Shown here piece after piece: positions 22,423 through 34,310 of a stretch of DNA of 64,000 nt; the stretch's first letter is position 1; each line of letters begins with the position of its first letter. The notes below the pieces were generated by a model that was given only the letters and a program-made list of their open reading frames with translations, did not search any database and was not told where the DNA came from. The stretch is from contig CM070505.1 of assembly GCA_036346375.1 (NCBI GenBank), positions 54,806,626-54,870,625 on the forward strand, written 5' to 3'. Origin of the DNA: Guadua angustifolia. Taxonomy: Eukaryota; Streptophyta; Magnoliopsida; Poales; Poaceae. The position numbers were made by a program, and so were the translations under genes.

Positions 22423-25400
22423 GTGGAGCCCAACTGAGTTGTTACGGTGTTGTTGTTAGCACGTGAGTTTTGCATGCTAACTTGATCTAGCTGACTCCCT
22501 GCTCTCTACGCCCTGGATTCGATGGCTCGCAAAGGCAAGGCCCCCGCCAGGGGTAGTTCTTCCGTAGTGACGTATAATCGGGAGATTGGATCATCGCTTG
22601 CGAGCTAGGAGTTCCTGGACAACTTCTACGGCGGCCATGGGTTGGATCGGAAGCATGCCAGGGCCCCGAAGGAGGAGACCACTCCACAACCCCGCCCAGA
22701 GGAGGTTTTTTTATCATCTTTCTGGATTGCGGCCTTCGTCTTTCCTCGTCATGGTTCCTGCCGGTGGTCGTGGCCCTGTATCAGATTGAGCTTTGTCAAT
22801 GCACCCCAACACCATAGTTAGGGCTAGCATTTTTGAGTGGGCTATCAGGTCTCATAGGTATGTCCCCTCCGCTAGAGTTTTCGGGTATATCCACTCAGCT
22901 CACTGGCAACCTCGAAGGATAGGGGGCGATATTAGCTCCTTTGGGTCCGTGAGCTTCTAGCCCCGAAAGGATCAGGCTGTGTATACGCCCACGTCCATCA
23001 CCAAGAACTACTGGGAGAGCAGCTGGCTCCGGAGGTGGTTCTATTACAATGTTGGGGCCAATTCTGGTCTGCAAACCACCTCCGGGGCCGTTCGCTTCAT
23101 TAGTGACCTAGCCGTGGAGCTAACGGAAGGAGACAAGTAGCAGCTGGAGTTGCTGAAGGACATCACCGCCAAGTTCAGCATGCGAGATTTAACTGAGGAG
23201 TTCTGCATGCTGAAGATACACCCCCTCACAATGGATTGGGGGTTCGAGGTGCGGTTTGAGGGTGACAAACTTGTCAGCCCCTTGCCCGAGGGGCACACGG
23301 GTAAGCTTCTCGTATACAGGCTTATTGTACCTTGCACTTCTTTTTTTTTTGCTTATCTTTCGCTCCTTGCGCAGTTCTTGATCTTCCTTTCATGGAGGCT
23401 GCCACAGTAGGTTACCTGGGTCCATTGTTGGTGACAGAGCACAGTGCGCGAGCTGTTGCTGTGTGCGGTCCTCATTTGAACCAAGTGTTTGACGCACCGG
23501 ACCGCCCCCACTTCCCGAGCCCACTCAACGGAAGAGGCAGGCATCCCTAGGGGCGGTTATCTCCCCCGAGTGGGCGAGGCAGGATGTGTCAGCTTCCGGG
23601 GCAGCGTTGGAGTCCGATGCCGATAACATCAGTGAGACGCTAGCGGAGGTGGGTCCCCCCCCCCGCTCCTACCAGAGCTTCTTCACGGGCTGCCGGTGTC
23701 AAGGCTTCCCTGGTTAAGGCTCCCGGGGCTTTTGATCTCGACCTCGGTAGTGACAAGGAGCCCGCTGCCGACGAGGGTCCTGCCGGTCTCGGGGTTGAGG
23801 CTACCACGGATTTTATGGATTCCTTGGCTGAGACAGTGGCACCCGCTCTGTGGAAAGTCCCTTCGCTGGCGCGAGAGATGGCTCCGGCCACGAAGGTGAC
23901 TGTGAAGGTCAGGAACGCCAGGGCCGCTTCGGTACCTGCACGGGCTGGCAACGGGGAGTGTTATAGCTGTGGACCCTCCGCCCCCCAAGGGCATGGGTGA
24001 GGCCCCCTCGGCCCAAGGGCAGTAGCAGAAGTGGCGCCTCTAGCCCCACCGGCTGGGGGCGCCACGCGAAGCCTCTGAAGAGGCCCGCAGAACCCTCAGG
24101 TAGAGCGCCCGCGAGGGCTCGCCCGAAGTCCCCAGGGGCCCTCGGGTAGGGCATCTACGAACCTCCGGGCGGAGCGTCCTCGGGGCGCGGGCACGCATCA
24201 TCAATTCCAAGGTGCAGGCTTCGCCCGAGGGCACGATGCCAGGAGCGAACTCCTACTGGAATCTTCCCCAAAGATTCATGTCGGGTCCTCCTAGCGGACA
24301 TAGAGGACAAAGGGGACCTAGGGGCATTAGGGGGTTTTCTCCTTTCCAGGCAGCTATAACCCTAACCCTCACCCTATAAATTGGGGGGTCCCTGTACATT
24401 GTAAACACACAAGTAATACAAGACCATTCCACTACTCCTAGCGATCCCCTGTTGAGCACTCCGACGTCGTTCCCTAGGCCGCGGAGTGCCCCCTATTTCT
24501 GGTCACGGGCTTGCCCGTTGACAGGGAGGCCAACCCATTGCCTCAAATTGACCCTGTAGGTACTTTCTTGCTTTTTCTTATGGCTGTCTCATCGCTCTGT
24601 AATCTCTATTCGCATTTTGCAGCTGCCCTCAAGTCTAGCAAGCGGAAGGCAAAAAATTTCCAATTGCAAACCCACGAGTTTTATATCTCGGGCACCTCGA
24701 AGGGTTTCTACTCTAATGCTACAGTGGTGATTGACTCCGAGTCACACGCCGAGGCTCTATCAAAATTTAAGCCCCTCGAATACTTGGAGCTGATTCGAGC
24801 CAACCCTATTAAGGTGTGTGTTTTTTTCTTGGCTCTTCCTTGTTTTTCTGGTTTGGTTTATTTGCCCCCTGCTTCGAGCTTATGGCCATGTCACCTTTCA
24901 GAATGTCACTCTTGCTTACGAGGCTAAGCGGTGTTGGGCTGCAGAGCGGAATCATTTTACTAAGCGCGTGAAGCGCCTCCACTCCGTTCGCGATGATGCT
25001 TGCGCAAAGGCAGTGACGTGTGGTATGGAACGCGGGATAAGTTACAGAAGGAGCTGGACCAGCTGAAATCTGCGGAGGCTAGGCTCGCAAAAGAGAAAAC
25101 TACTCAAGACCTATGGATTAAGTCCCTAGAGGGACAGGTTGCCGCGGAGTGTGCTCTTAGGGTCGACGTGGAGATGGGCGTCATTGAGGCCACGAAGACC
25201 CTGTGCAACTCGCTTGAGCTCCTCGGGGTGGAGTCTAGGCAAAGTGCTGGGCTGGCTGCGCTACGGCTTGAAAGCAGCCCTCTCCGCGGCATTCACTTAT
25301 GGGGAACACTGCACCCGCGTCGTTGCGCTCACGGTGCTGTCCGCCCTAGGGCGCGAAGCAGGGGCGGAACTAGAACGAAAATAACCTCGGTGCACCATTT

Positions 25401-25653
25401 TACGATCACATATGTTTGTAGCACGAAGCCACAAATTAATACCATGAAAAGCAAAGAGAATATATAGTGATACACGATACACATATTAAAAGGCCAAGTC
25501 GTAGATTCTTACCAAAAGAAGGAAAACACCGATAATATTCATCCAACATTTGAATCGCAAAATCGTAATAGCCTATAAAAGTGAGAATATGGTGAATTAG
25601 ACTTTTTAAAAATGTAGATGATATTGACGTAATAAAAATAAATGCATTACCTC

Positions 25654-27975
25654 TTAGTATTTTTGTTCTTTCAAATTCATAAATCGATTAACGACGGCAT
25701 CATCGGTTACTTTCTTCATTTCTTCTTTCTCCACATAACAAATGAGACTATCACTCATAAAATCATCACTTATACGGTTACTAAAATATGTTTTCACAAT
25801 CCTCATGGCAGAAAAGGATCTCTCGACAGTGGCTGTGGCGACAGGTAATACCAATACTAGCTTCAAAAGTCGATAGAATAAAGGATAGCAAAGATGTTTC
25901 TTTGTCTCGACCATTTTTTGAGAAAGTTCTCCAATAGTTTGTATGTTGGAGAATCGACCATCAGCTCGTACATCAACAATGTAGAGACAGAGATTATGAT
26001 TGAGATCTCTCAATTCCATAGGATCAAAATCATTAGGGTACAGTTTGGCCAAATTTATTAGATTATCCACACTAAAATCGTGAAATGAGTCTCTTGGGCT
26101 CAAAGAAGATGACCAAACAAGCAAGTTAGAGGTGGGCTCATTAAAGCGACTATCAAGTTCTTGACATAGCCAATCAAGAACATCATTAAAATAATCCACT
26201 TGAAAATGATGCCTATTAGTGATTCCGGTTCTTTGTCGTTGCTTCTTTGGATTAATGTAGGCTTCTTCCATCTCCAATTTAGAAATGTCATGCTTCTCAC
26301 AAAATGCATATACTTCGGTAAGGATAGAATCCCACCCTTCCTCTCTAAGATTGTCCAAATGAGACCATGTTGATTTAACACATTTAATGGCATTAACAAT
26401 GTCTTGATCCTTCCATTGTAGTGCCAAAGATAAGGTGTTTGTGGTTATTAAGATAGTCAACATTAGATGCAAATAAAAGACAAAGTGAAATGATTGAAAG
26501 TACACCAAAAGACCCATTGCTTGATCTCTACTTGCTCTATCTTTATCATTTTCTTCCACAAATTCTAGAACTTTTACAACGGCAGGAAATAAGTCAACCA
26601 AACTATTAAGAGTTTTATAATGAGAAGTCCAACGAGTATCGCCAGGTCTTTGAAGGCATTGCTCTTGATTTAACCCTGTCCCAATTTGATGTAGCCCACA
26701 ACCTAAGGCCTTCTGCACATTTTCATAGTTAATATCTCGAATCATATCTTTTCTCTTTGAAGATCCGCCCACCATATTTAACATGACATATATCATGCTA
26801 AAGAAATTACTAATTCCTTTATACTTTCTTACAACAGCCACAACTGCTAACTGAAGTTGATGAGCAAAATAATGAACATAATATGTAGTATTATTTTCTC
26901 TCATGATAAGTGATTTCAAGCCATTGAACTCACCTCGCATATTACTAGCACCATCATATCCTTAGCCTCTAACTTGCTTCAAGCTTAACTTATATTCTGC
27001 AAATAAAGAATCAATAGCAAACTTGAGATAGAAAGAAGTTGTATCTTTTACATAAACTAGACCAACAAACCTCTCCTTCACAATTCCACCCTTGTCAACA
27101 TACCGCAAGACAACTGCCATTTGGTCTTTGCAAGAAACAGAATACATCATGTCCAATTTCTTCAAGAATGGACTGCAATATTTCCTTTGCAAAACAATGC
27201 ACAATTTCTTTTTGGATGGGAGGAGACACCATAAGGCTAACTTGCAGCTTTTGTCTCTCGTTCATATTTCCACTCATGAATTTCTAGGAAGTTGTCTTTG
27301 TTATAAGACTCTTTTGATTCATCATGTCCTCGAAAAGGCAATCCTTGCTTCAATAAGAGCCTAGCAACATCAACCGAGGCCCATAGCCTTTTAAAATAGG
27401 CCATCTTAGCCGCTTCACTTTGTGTTTGGATAGCAACGTCAATGTGTTGTTCTCTATTCAGCAAATCAGTGCAACTTTGTAGTGCTTGGTTATGAACGTT
27501 GTTAACCCCACCTACATGCTCCTTTACTCTAGTTTTTCTGCTCCAACTATTCCAACCATTTACAACAAATGCTTCATATCCAGCTTCCAGCTTCCTTCTT
27601 ATTCTGAGCTCTAAATAAGAAACAACAAAAGCAATGTGCTCTGTCTTTAGACTCGCTATACTCAAGCCAGCTCCCAAACTCATCAAACCTTTCCACATTG
27701 AACCTTCTATTTTTATCTCCAAACTGTGTATATAGAAAATCAAAAGTGCGAGGCTGGCATGGGCCATTTTCTAAATACCTTCTTCTTACAAAGTCTCTCA
27801 CATTAGGATGGTAAGCATCTATTCTTTTTCTTTTGCCAGGATCATATTGAATCTCCTCCTCCCAGTTGAGTTGATCTCCATGGGTAGCTGCAGCCCCATT
27901 ATCTTCTATATATGAATTTCTAGCATTTGTTGCCCCATCTATCTCGGGTGCTTTTCTTTTAAAAAATCTCTCCAT
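25654..27975 (-). pseudogene. hAT transposase, TTF zinc finger / DUF4371 / hAT dimerisation
   Basis: The start is 'MERFFKRK' at 27975, usual for this family. The TTF-type zinc finger follows ('RTFDFLYTQFGDKNRRFNVERFDEFGSWLEYS' to 'AHCFCCFLF'), then a DUF4371-type region and the RNase H-like core. The hAT dimerisation region is near the C-terminus ('LVLPVATATVERSFSAMRIVKTYFSNRISDDFM'), with the stop at 25654. The span of about 773 codons is close to full length. It is dead: a frameshift near 27575, two more between about 27100 and 27280, and a nonsense change at 26964-26962 inside 'VRG-GYDGASNMRGE'. The protein would cut and paste the element at its CAGGGG ends. Confidence 0.93.
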
Positions 27976-28722
27976 GAATTTACCTATTAGTTCAATTGAA
28001 TGATATTTTTAAATAAATTTACCGATAACTAAATTACGCCGCGTAGAAAGAATACCGATTACCCAAATATAGCATACCTACCGAATATGAAATACAGAAT
28101 ACTGATTTGAATATCTGATCAGCGACAGATCACTAGATCAGCCGGTCGCTGGGGCCCTCATCGTCCATCGATGCAACTCATGCAAGTCTACAAGACTGCA
28201 ACATCCAACAAGCAAATAATGATTCATGCTCATGCATGCAGCATGCAGATCACATCATAGTATCACATCACTTCACATAATCACATCAGTACCTGTACTT
28301 TAGTAGCACTAGCAGACTTACAGGGCTGAGGGTGAGGGGCAGGCTGCCATGCTGAGGTTGAGGCCGCAAGCGCACGCGGCACGCACCGCGACGCGACCGT
28401 GCTGTCCCTGTCCACGTAGGACGCCAGGACAGCAGTCAACAGGAGGAGGCGGCAGGTGGCCCATGCCGCGGGCCCGCGGCTAGGCGAGCAGGTCAGCAAG
28501 AGCAGGTGGTGATGGCTGGTTGGCATGACGAGTCATCGCTCCTCGAACTGACGGGTGGCGGCTGCCCCCTCAAGCGGCGACAGCTGAGGCTCTTTGGGCG
28601 ACACGGTGCCTAGCCTTTCAGTTTGGGTGGTGCACAGTTAATGGGCCTATAGCAATCACTACTAAACTTTTTTTTAACCCTGGCACCTGTGCACCAGGTA
28701 GGCCCATTGGGCTCCGCCCCTG
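27976..28722 (-). other. hAT 5' subterminal/promoter region
   Basis: This is non-coding sequence between the transposase start and the right terminal inverted repeat, including a GC-rich block at 28320-28560 in which I see only a chance open frame. It probably holds the transposase promoter and subterminal binding sites. Confidence 0.5.
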
Positions 28723-29040
28723 GCACGAAGGGTGCAGCCACCTAGATGCCCTGAGGAGTAAAAACATCAGGCTGCCTACCCCTGAGGAGTTGAAGGCCAG
28801 AGATTCACGCGTTAAGAAGTGCGCTCAAGTTTTCCTCGGGAGGTTTTGGCCCTCGCATGGGAAGGCCTCAACCCTAGTGTCCATTTCTGAGTCCCGTGAG
28901 CTTCGGGTGAAAAAGAAGGCCAAGGAGGGCGCCTCACTCGAGGCTTCCCAGGAATCGGCCTCGCACGGTGTGCTCTGAAGGTGTGAGGCTTGACTTTTTT
29001 TCCTTTTGTCTTTCTGTAAGGGCGGGTTGATTATGTAAGT

Positions 29041-29396
29041 GTCCTCCAAGCACTTATTTTGTATATATAATGCACCAGGTGATTACTTTTGATGATTCTC
29101 CTGTTCGTGAGATTGAGCCCCAAATACCCCCGACGAGGGTTGTTTCTCCCGCTCCACGTGTCGGTACTTCATTTGGCAATAATGCCCCTCGTGTGCCTAC
29201 GCCGGTTGTCGCGACGAGTAGCATAGTTAGGGCGATTGTGCATGAATTGGAGATACCTTCCACGGAGATGGATGACAGGAGTGAGGCTATCTTCCAAATC
29301 GGACTTCTAGACGAGTTGCATGCTACTGGCGTGGACCATAGTTTGACCTTCGTTGGTAACCATCAGTTGGGCCCAAACTCTAGTAGAGGTGAGAGA
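29041..29396 (+). pseudogene. second antisense-strand exon or ORF of the Tat element
   Basis: TATATATAATG near 29053-29063 is followed by an open frame from 29070 encoding 'MHQVITFDDSPVREIEPQIPPTRVV', a Pro/Val-rich linker and 'SEAIFQIGLLDELHATGVDHS'. It is cut by the solo LTR at 29397, and beyond the LTR (31987) the frame soon closes. I do not recognise a domain. It may be a further exon of the antisense ORF or a separate ORF. Confidence 0.45.
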
Positions 29397-31986
29397 TGTC
29401 GTGACCCCCAGTGTCTCACCGAGAATCCAACATTCATGAACTGATACTAGTCCTAGAAGATCATAACTTAGTATCTCATGAATGGACAATACAGTTGGAC
29501 ATCATCGCAGGATAACAATAATTAATCAAAATAGCTCAAATAGTGGTAGCATCCACACTTACAAGATTAAAGAGAAAAAATACATCAGAGTAGCAAGAAA
29601 TCTATCGGCGACGACGTCCCCGAGGCTGACTCGGATACCACAACCATCTCTGCCTACCTCTGAAAGGATCCACCTGATCCGGGTGAACTTAATCGAAACC
29701 TAAAGACAAATACCGTGGATTTGCTATAGTGAGTATACGGATACTCAGCAAGCACTAACATGAATGCAGGTACAAAGGATGGGTAAAGGGTTATTTTACA
29801 CAAAACCATTTAATAAACCAATTTCATTTAAACAACGGTTTATGAATGCATGAATAACTGATATGATACTCCTAGTCAATCATCGACTAGAAGAACAAGG
29901 CATCAACGCCAAAAGAAGGTGCGTCATCACACCAGGACAATCCCAGCCTAACACTAATCCAGTTCATCATTTATTAAATCAAGTGGATTCTACCTTGTGA
30001 AACCTCTCGCCCCATCCTTGACTGTGGCCACAGCTATCATGATAGTTTTAACTCTACAGAGTGTGTGCACTTTCCCCACAAGCCTTGTCTCATCCAGAGC
30101 GAGAAACAATACAAGACCTTTATACTCACTACGCCTACCACTTCACCAGCCCTCTACTTTAGGTTTCCCAGGCATCAATGCGGCAGCATTAGTCCACCAG
30201 CCCTGTAATGCGCAGCCTCAAATCCTACACCAACTGGGGTGCATACCGCATTGAGGTCAGAACCCATTAAAGCCATTCGGTCTCAAGAACACCCCACGCC
30301 CCTCAGGTATAGAGAGCTACCCTTCCCCTAGAACAGAAGGACGAACCATAACCGGCCTGCCTACGAGCCAGTGGTTAATAAGTTTTGCGAGTTACTAAGT
30401 CAGGGCCAGAAGGCACAAGTGGCTGTACGGTTTGGTTTGGTCTAGTATGCACAAGTGACAGGTCCTTATTAGAGGAGACCTACATATCACAGCCACAACC
30501 CAAGAACATCATCTTCTTGGTCTCCCCTAACCAACTATGCTACATTAATTTTAGTTGATTAGGGTTTCTCTGAAAACAGGTGCATGAGGCTCAACCTCAA
30601 CAAAACAATTTAATATTAATTCCCCAAATGCAATCCTACTCTCTAAACAAGGATAGGCTATGGAATAATCAAGTGGTTTTCAAATGAGGCTTTGACGAGT
30701 TAATAAAAGACTAACTCACTTAGGATCAACACGCACACGCTAACATCATTACATGCATGCATAAAAATAGTAAACAAGCAACATGTAACTATAGCTTGCC
30801 TTAGACGAAGCTGGAGCTCTGCGGATCCTCTGGAAACTCCTGGCGACAGCTGACGTAGGGCTCGCAACACGCTGCTACGCAAATAGATGAAAACAGCAAA
30901 AACAAAGGCATCACATACTCAGAACATGAAAATAAATAATTTATTAAAATACTAGAGATTATTTGTGAAATAATGGCTCTAGAATCACCCCAATCGGAGA
31001 CCGGATGCTCCCTTAACAATTCTGGAAAGTTTCAGGGAAAATCGGAAATTCCAGAAATTGAGAGGGGCATTGTTCATCACGGGCCGATGAACAGTGGAGC
31101 CCAACCCAGTGGCGAAAGCGGTGGCGTGGCGGCGGTGGCGACGTGGGCCTCACGAGGCGGCGGCTCACGGCGCATCATTGGTGACGTCTGAGCCCATGAG
31201 ACAATGGCTCGGCCATGGATCATTGGCGCAAGCGGCGGGTGAATCTGACGACGGCAACATGGAGAGAGGGAAGCGGTGGCACACGTCGCGCTCGCGATTG
31301 AGGGCGACTACCAAGTGGCGGGGCGGCAAGAGGGAGAACAGCGCCAGGTGGCATCTGGCGGTTGGTGGGGCGCGCATCAGGCGGGGTTTTAAAACGATGA
31401 ACAGCAACCCAATTTGAATCGGATTCGAGAATATCGGCCAGGGTTTTGGGGTAAAAAACTCCACCAAATTAGATAAACCATATAGTCAAATTGAATGGCA
31501 GGAGACGCTCTACAACATGGCTGAATCAAAAATCGATTTTGAGCTAGGGTTTCAGTGAGATACCTCGAAGAAGATCGATCTTGCGCGGGGAAGCTACGAT
31601 GACTAGGGTTTTGGTGGAGCTCGGCGAAGACACGACTTGGGAGGGTTAGGGGTGCTTATATAGAGGTGGTGGGCGCAGCCAATTTGGTTTTAGGCCAAGA
31701 AATTCACATGCAATATGGATTTGACTCCTAATCGGGTCCGGAATCCTTTTCGGACACGGATTCGACTCGGAATCGGTTTAGGAAGGTGTTTGAGGCTGTA
31801 GGAAGGTTCTAACCAGGTTTACAGCATGTTAGGGCTTGTTTGGAGCTGAGCTGGAGCTGAACATAGTTTTTAGGGTTGAACAGGGTTTAATTCTTGACAG
31901 AGCCAAGATAAAATAATTTTTTATTTAACAAATATTTTTTTATCTTTAAAATCATGGGACAACATAATATTTATTAGGATGTCACA
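29397..31986 (-). mobile_element. solo LTR (gypsy, TGTGACATCC type) nested in Tat
   Basis: On the minus strand it starts TGTGACATCCTAATAAATA at 31986 and ends GGGGTCACGACA at 29397. The 5-bp target duplication AGAGA is at 29392-29396 and 31987-31991. No gag-pol coding lies inside, so it is a solo LTR left by LTR-LTR recombination. It carries a block (30021-30085) shared with the Tekay-type LTRs elsewhere in the window. Confidence 0.9.
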
Positions 31987-31991
31987 AGAGA

Positions 31992-32360
31992 GAGGCTGCA
32001 CACGCGCAGTGGTGACTTGAAGTGATACACGATCTGCGGGTAGCGGGGTATACTGTCGCGGAGATAGGAAAGGCATTTGTTGCCGAAAGCATTTGTGTGG
32101 GCTTGAACCCGGTTTGTAATTTGCGCTCTCTAATGTATTGTAATTGGTTGTTTTATTATATGCCCTCGCTTACTCGCTGTATTATACCTTGTCGTGAGCT
32201 GTATTGTGTGAAGCACAGCTCTGGTGGCCCTGGGGTTCGGAGCACCTTGACACGATTTTGCATTCCGTGTCAATTTTAGGGTTGCCCTAGGTGTTTTTCG
32301 AGCTCGCGACAGTACGCGCGACCTTAATTTATTTGGTAGCACCAAGGGGTTTGAGGTTTG
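31992..32360. other. Tat 3' non-coding region
   Basis: This links the solo-LTR insertion site and the tandem repeats. Short open frames exist on both strands but none is recognisable. It is probably the end of the antisense transcript or spacer. Confidence 0.4.
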
Positions 32361-32682
32361 TTAGCGTAGTTTGGGCCCGTGGTGTCAAGCATAGCTTTGG
32401 TGCTTTTGGAGTTCGGGAGCCCCTTGGGCTTCAGAGCCCCTTAGCATGGTTTTGACGCATGGCGACAAATGTGGCTTTTGTGTTTTTGGGGTTCGGAGCC
32501 CCTTAGCGTGGTTTGGGCACATGGCACCAAATGTAGCTTTTGTGCTTTTGGACTTCGGAGCCCCTTAGCGTGGTTTGGGCACATGGCGCCAAACGTTGCT
32601 TTTGTTCTTTTGGGGTTTGGATCCCCTTAGCGTGGTTTGGGCACATGTTTCCAAACATAGCTTTTGTGCTTTTTGTGTGACG
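32361..32682. repeat. 62-bp tandem repeats in the Tat 3' region
   Basis: Units starting TTAGCGTGGTTTGGGC occur at 32361, 32441, 32503, 32565 and 32627. The period is 62 bases for the last three steps and 80 for the first, which carries an extra 18-base duplication around GAGCCCCTT. Copies are diverged but clear. Confidence 0.9.
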
Positions 32683-32867
32683 GCGCATGTTCTTCGCCTT
32701 ACGGGGGGTGGTAGGCCTTTAGGGTAGCCACCATATCTCATTACATGGCATAATGTTTCTTGTGCCTTCACACTTACATGAATAAAAATGCAACGCGGAC
32801 ACATCCGCATTTTAATTGAAATACAAAGTAGCATGGGCGTAGCCGCGCTAGAGCTTCATGGCACAAA

Positions 32868-34130
32868 CTTCACGGGTAAAATTTCCAAAGGGACTTCACA
32901 TTCTAGGTCCTTGGTATTTGTTCGCCTTCTATGGTTTGCAGCCTGTGCACCCCCGCATGGGATTCTTTTACCAGATAGGGCCCTTCCCATTTTGGGGTTA
33001 GCTTGTCTTGTGAGGCTTGTGCGAATTTTAGCACCAAGTCTCCTGGCTTCAACTCTGTTGGCTTGACTTTCTTGTTGTATGAGTTTGCTGTGATTTTAGA
33101 GTACTTGGCTGAGTTTGTTAACGCCTGTATTCTTTTCTCCTCAAGCATTACAGACTATCCTCCCTTCCTTTGTCCTCTGGTTCGCTTGTTGCATGCTGCG
33201 ATTTCGCTACCAACTCTGCGGGGGTCATTGCTTCTTCTCCATAAACCAACATGAAAGACGAGAACCCCATTGCTCTTGATGGTGTTGTTCTCATGCACCA
33301 AAGCAAGTTATATAGCTCTTCAGGCTAGCATTTCTTTGCTAGCCCTGTTAACCTTTTGCGTATACCTTCGACGACGGTACCGTTTGCTCTCTCAACAGCC
33401 CCATTTGCTTGCGGATGTCTAACAGACACGAAACATATGTTTATGCCAAGTGATGCACAGAACTCCTTAAAATTAGCTGAGATGAATTGTGCTCCATTAT
33501 CGGCCGCCAATTCAAATGGCACTCCGAATATGCAGACAATATTTTGCCATATGAATTTTTATGCTGCTGTGGCTGTGATGTTCACAAGTGGTTGTGCCTC
33601 GGTCCATCTCGAGAAGTACTCGATTGCCACGATTGCAAATCTGAAGCCTCCTTGGGTTGTTGGCAATGAGCCTACTATATTGATCCCCCACCTTGCGAAA
33701 GGCCATATCGAAGTGTGCATGCGGAGGGGGAATGGTGGGCTTTTGTCCTGTTTTGCCACCCACTAGCATCTCTCGCACTCTTTTACTATCACTTCTACAT
33801 CTCGCACAGCCGTGGGCCAATAAACCCCTATTTTGTATGCCTTCACGACCATTGTCCTTGGAGCTTGGTGTGATGCGCATTGCCCCTTGTGGATTTCTAA
33901 TAGTATTTGCTTTCCTTCATTTGTTTTGATGCATTTCAACCATGGCGCGCAGACCCTTGTTTTGTATAGGACTCCATCAACTAGAGCATACTTTTTGGCA
34001 TGCGCCATGATGCGCTTAGCTTCTGTGAGTTGTTCGGGAGGTCTCCCTTGGATAGGTACAACTCGATGTCTAGAAACCACTCCTTTTCCTTCTATGCTAT
34101 GTGCATGATATCAGGCTGTACAGATGGTTT
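32868..34130 (-). pseudogene. Tat gypsy integrase
   Basis: The minus strand in order shows: a zinc-binding N-terminus ('EIHKGQCASHQAPRTMVVKAYKIGVYWPT', 'KECERC') at about 33940-33765; the catalytic core ('WGINIVGSLPTTQGGFRFAIVAIEYFSRWTEAQPL', then 'AADNGAQFISANFKEFCASLGI' and 'HPQANGAVERANG'); and a C-terminal segment ('LKPGDLVLKF', 'KLTPKWEGPYLV', 'EGEQIPRT'). The three parts are out of frame. The last Trp codon appears mutated to TAG just after 'IPRT', at about 32903, and the natural stop follows near 32868. The catalytic Asp-Asp-Glu positions are visible but the protein is broken. Confidence 0.93.
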
Positions 34131-34310
34131 GGTCAGGACTTCAAAGAATACCCCTCATGGTATTTCCTTTCCCAGGGACACTACTTTGGCCAGCTGATCA
34201 GCTCTTTCGTTCTATCCCCTTGGTATATCTTGTACTGTGATTCCTTTGAAATGCTTTTCCGCGTTCCTAGCCGCTTCCAGATATTTTATCATCTCTGGGT
34301 CTTTTGCTTG
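34131..34310 (-). pseudogene. Tat RNase H C-terminus
   Basis: The minus strand encodes 'AKDPEMIKYLEAARNAEKHFKGITVQDIPRG', then an in-frame stop, then 'NERADQLAKVVSLG' and 'GVFFEVLTKPSV'. This is the C-terminal end of a gypsy RNase H leading into integrase. The rest of RNase H and all of RT are absent upstream. Confidence 0.75.

Larger units (their letters stand above)
25359..28722 (-). mobile_element. hAT DNA transposon nested in the Tat antisense ORF
   Basis: The terminal inverted repeats start CAGGGGCGGA at both ends, and the 8-bp target duplications are GCGCGAAG (25351-25358) and GCACGAAG (28723-28730), 7 of 8 matching. The total is 3,364 bp. A TTF-zinc-finger hAT transposase gene is on the minus strand. 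Boundaries are firm. Confidence 0.93.
22522..28978 (+). pseudogene. Tat antisense ORF (Transposase_28-like plus coiled coil), interrupted by hAT
   Basis: From ATG at 22522 ('MARKGKAPARGSSS') the frame gives 'EFLDNFYGGHGLDRKHARAPKEE'. Shifted frames continue with 'SIFEWAIRSHRYVPSARVFGYIHSAHW' and 'FYYNVGANSGLQ', matching the plant Transposase_28 family. Likely introns include about 24559-24622 and 24814-24900, with GT/AG ends. The exon from 24901 to 25358 is a long coiled coil ('LQKELDQLKSAEARLAKEKT'). The reading frame continues exactly on the far side of the hAT element at 28731 and ends at 28978 ('KKKAKEGASLEASQESASHGVL'). It is antisense to pol. There are several stops (e.g. TAG near 22606). 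Its function is unknown; such ORFs are a hallmark of Tat elements. Confidence 0.72.
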
